A stretch of 16,856 nucleotides of DNA from DATLZM01 sp035559315 (GTDB lineage: Bacteria; Actinomycetota; UBA4738; HRBIN12). Shown one piece after another: positions 16,617 through 16,856 of this stretch. The notes beneath the pieces are model-generated. The model saw only the letters and a list, made by a program, of their open reading frames with translations, made no database searches and had not been told where the DNA came from. Position numbers and translations under genes: made by a program. Numbering within the stretch: the first letter of the stretch is position 1; every line of letters starts with the position of its first letter. Where the stretch lies: assembly GCA_035559315.1 (NCBI GenBank), contig DATMBJ010000264.1:1-16856 (forward strand), given 5' to 3'.

Positions 16617-16856
16617 GTGGCCCGCTTCGACGACGCCGGCGTGGAGGTGCTCGCCCCGGTCGAGGGGCGCGGGCGGGAGGCCCTCACCCCCGAGGCGCTC
16701 GGGTTCGTCGCGCTCCTGCACCGGGGGTTCGACCGACGGCGGCGGGAGCTGCTCGACCGGCGCCGGGAACGGCAGCGGGAGCTCGACCGGGGCACGCTCC
16801 CCACCTTCCTCCCCGAGACCCGGGGGGTCCGGGAGGGCGAGTGGCGGGTCCCGCCC
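16617..16856 (+). CDS. aceB: Malate synthase A, N-terminal fragment cut by the right edge
   Basis: Malate synthase condenses glyoxylate with acetyl-CoA to malate in the glyoxylate shunt. Only the first 80 codons are in the window, and the frame is open to the last base. The translation aligns by eye with the N-terminus of E. coli AceB: L-T-P-E-A-L-G-F-V-A-L-L-H matches its L-T-A-E-A-V-E-F-L region; a run of Arg-rich residues follows; then L-D-R-G-T-L-P-T-F-L-P-E-T-R matches D-N-G-T-L-P-D-F-I-S-E-T; then R-E-G-E-W-R-V. Catalytic residues lie beyond the edge. GTG 16617 has no Shine-Dalgarno; a -10-like box 7 nt upstream suggests leaderless translation. It is 46 bp after the secreted-protein gene. 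Isocitrate lyase would be the expected metabolic partner but is not visible here. Confidence 0.82.
   Translation, partial: MARFDDAGVEVLAPVEGRGREALTPEALGFVALLHRGFDRRRRELLDRRRERQRELDRGTLPTFLPETRGVREGEWRVPP

Noticed and set aside
15795..16620. Shared CCATCC-GGCGCCGTGG-like sequences before 15811 and 16617 as a common regulatory motif.
   Set aside because: The first GTG is out of frame with the called gene, and only two loosely matching GC-rich copies exist; not enough to call a motif.

Overview
This is a very GC-rich window (third codon positions are almost all G or C) with tightly packed, mostly plus-strand genes that often overlap by 4 bp (GTGA or ATGA). The gene sets point to an actinobacterium (Actinomycetota). 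The left block has the order FHA protein, pstP, rodA, pbpA, pknB, as in the conserved mycobacterial and streptomycete cell-division cluster, and the his genes run D-C-B-H-A-F-I. The HisA is of the ordinary type rather than the bifunctional PriA of Streptomyces and Mycobacterium. No pknA lies between pbpA and pknB. Together these suggest an uncultured, deeper-branching lineage; that placement is inference.

Layout: (1) 1-6000, a peptidoglycan and Ser/Thr-phosphorylation operon: an FHA phosphothreonine reader (cut by the left edge), PP2C phosphatase PstP, SEDS glycosyltransferase RodA, class B transpeptidase PbpA and PASTA kinase PknB. RodA and PbpA form the wall-polymerising pair, PknB and PstP set the phosphorylation state, and the FHA protein reads it. 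(2) 6082-7692, a long two-domain ThyX/Thy1-like protein. Convergent with it, 9 bp away, is glyA (minus strand, 7702-9000). Its leader is a clear ZTP (pfl) riboswitch behind a -10-like box, so the two neighbours plausibly make and use methylene-tetrahydrofolate. (3) 9198-15693, the histidine operon: a 51-codon single-span membrane micro-ORF abutting hisD, then hisD, hisC, hisB, hisH, hisA, hisF, hisI, and finally hisG behind its own -10-like box. hisE is not in the window. A 22-bp unit is repeated three times across the hisA stop and the hisA-hisF gap. (4) 15694-16856, a GC hairpin, a secreted protein with a fibronectin-III-like C-terminus preceded by an 11-bp direct repeat, and the first 80 codons of malate synthase A running off the right edge.

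Several transcription units begin with a TANNNT-like box 6-10 nt before the start codon and no Shine-Dalgarno, which suggests leaderless mRNAs. Internal genes of the operons mostly use GGAGG-type sites. No gene-free stretch exceeds 300 bases. The longest are about 197 bp between glyA and the micro-ORF (riboswitch plus divergent promoters) and 136 bp after hisG (hairpin plus direct repeat). I saw no tRNA, rRNA, CRISPR array, insertion sequence or phage gene. Most of the window is core metabolism; the most interesting items are the tandem ThyX-like protein, the micro-ORF, the riboswitch and the repeat at the hisA-hisF junction.
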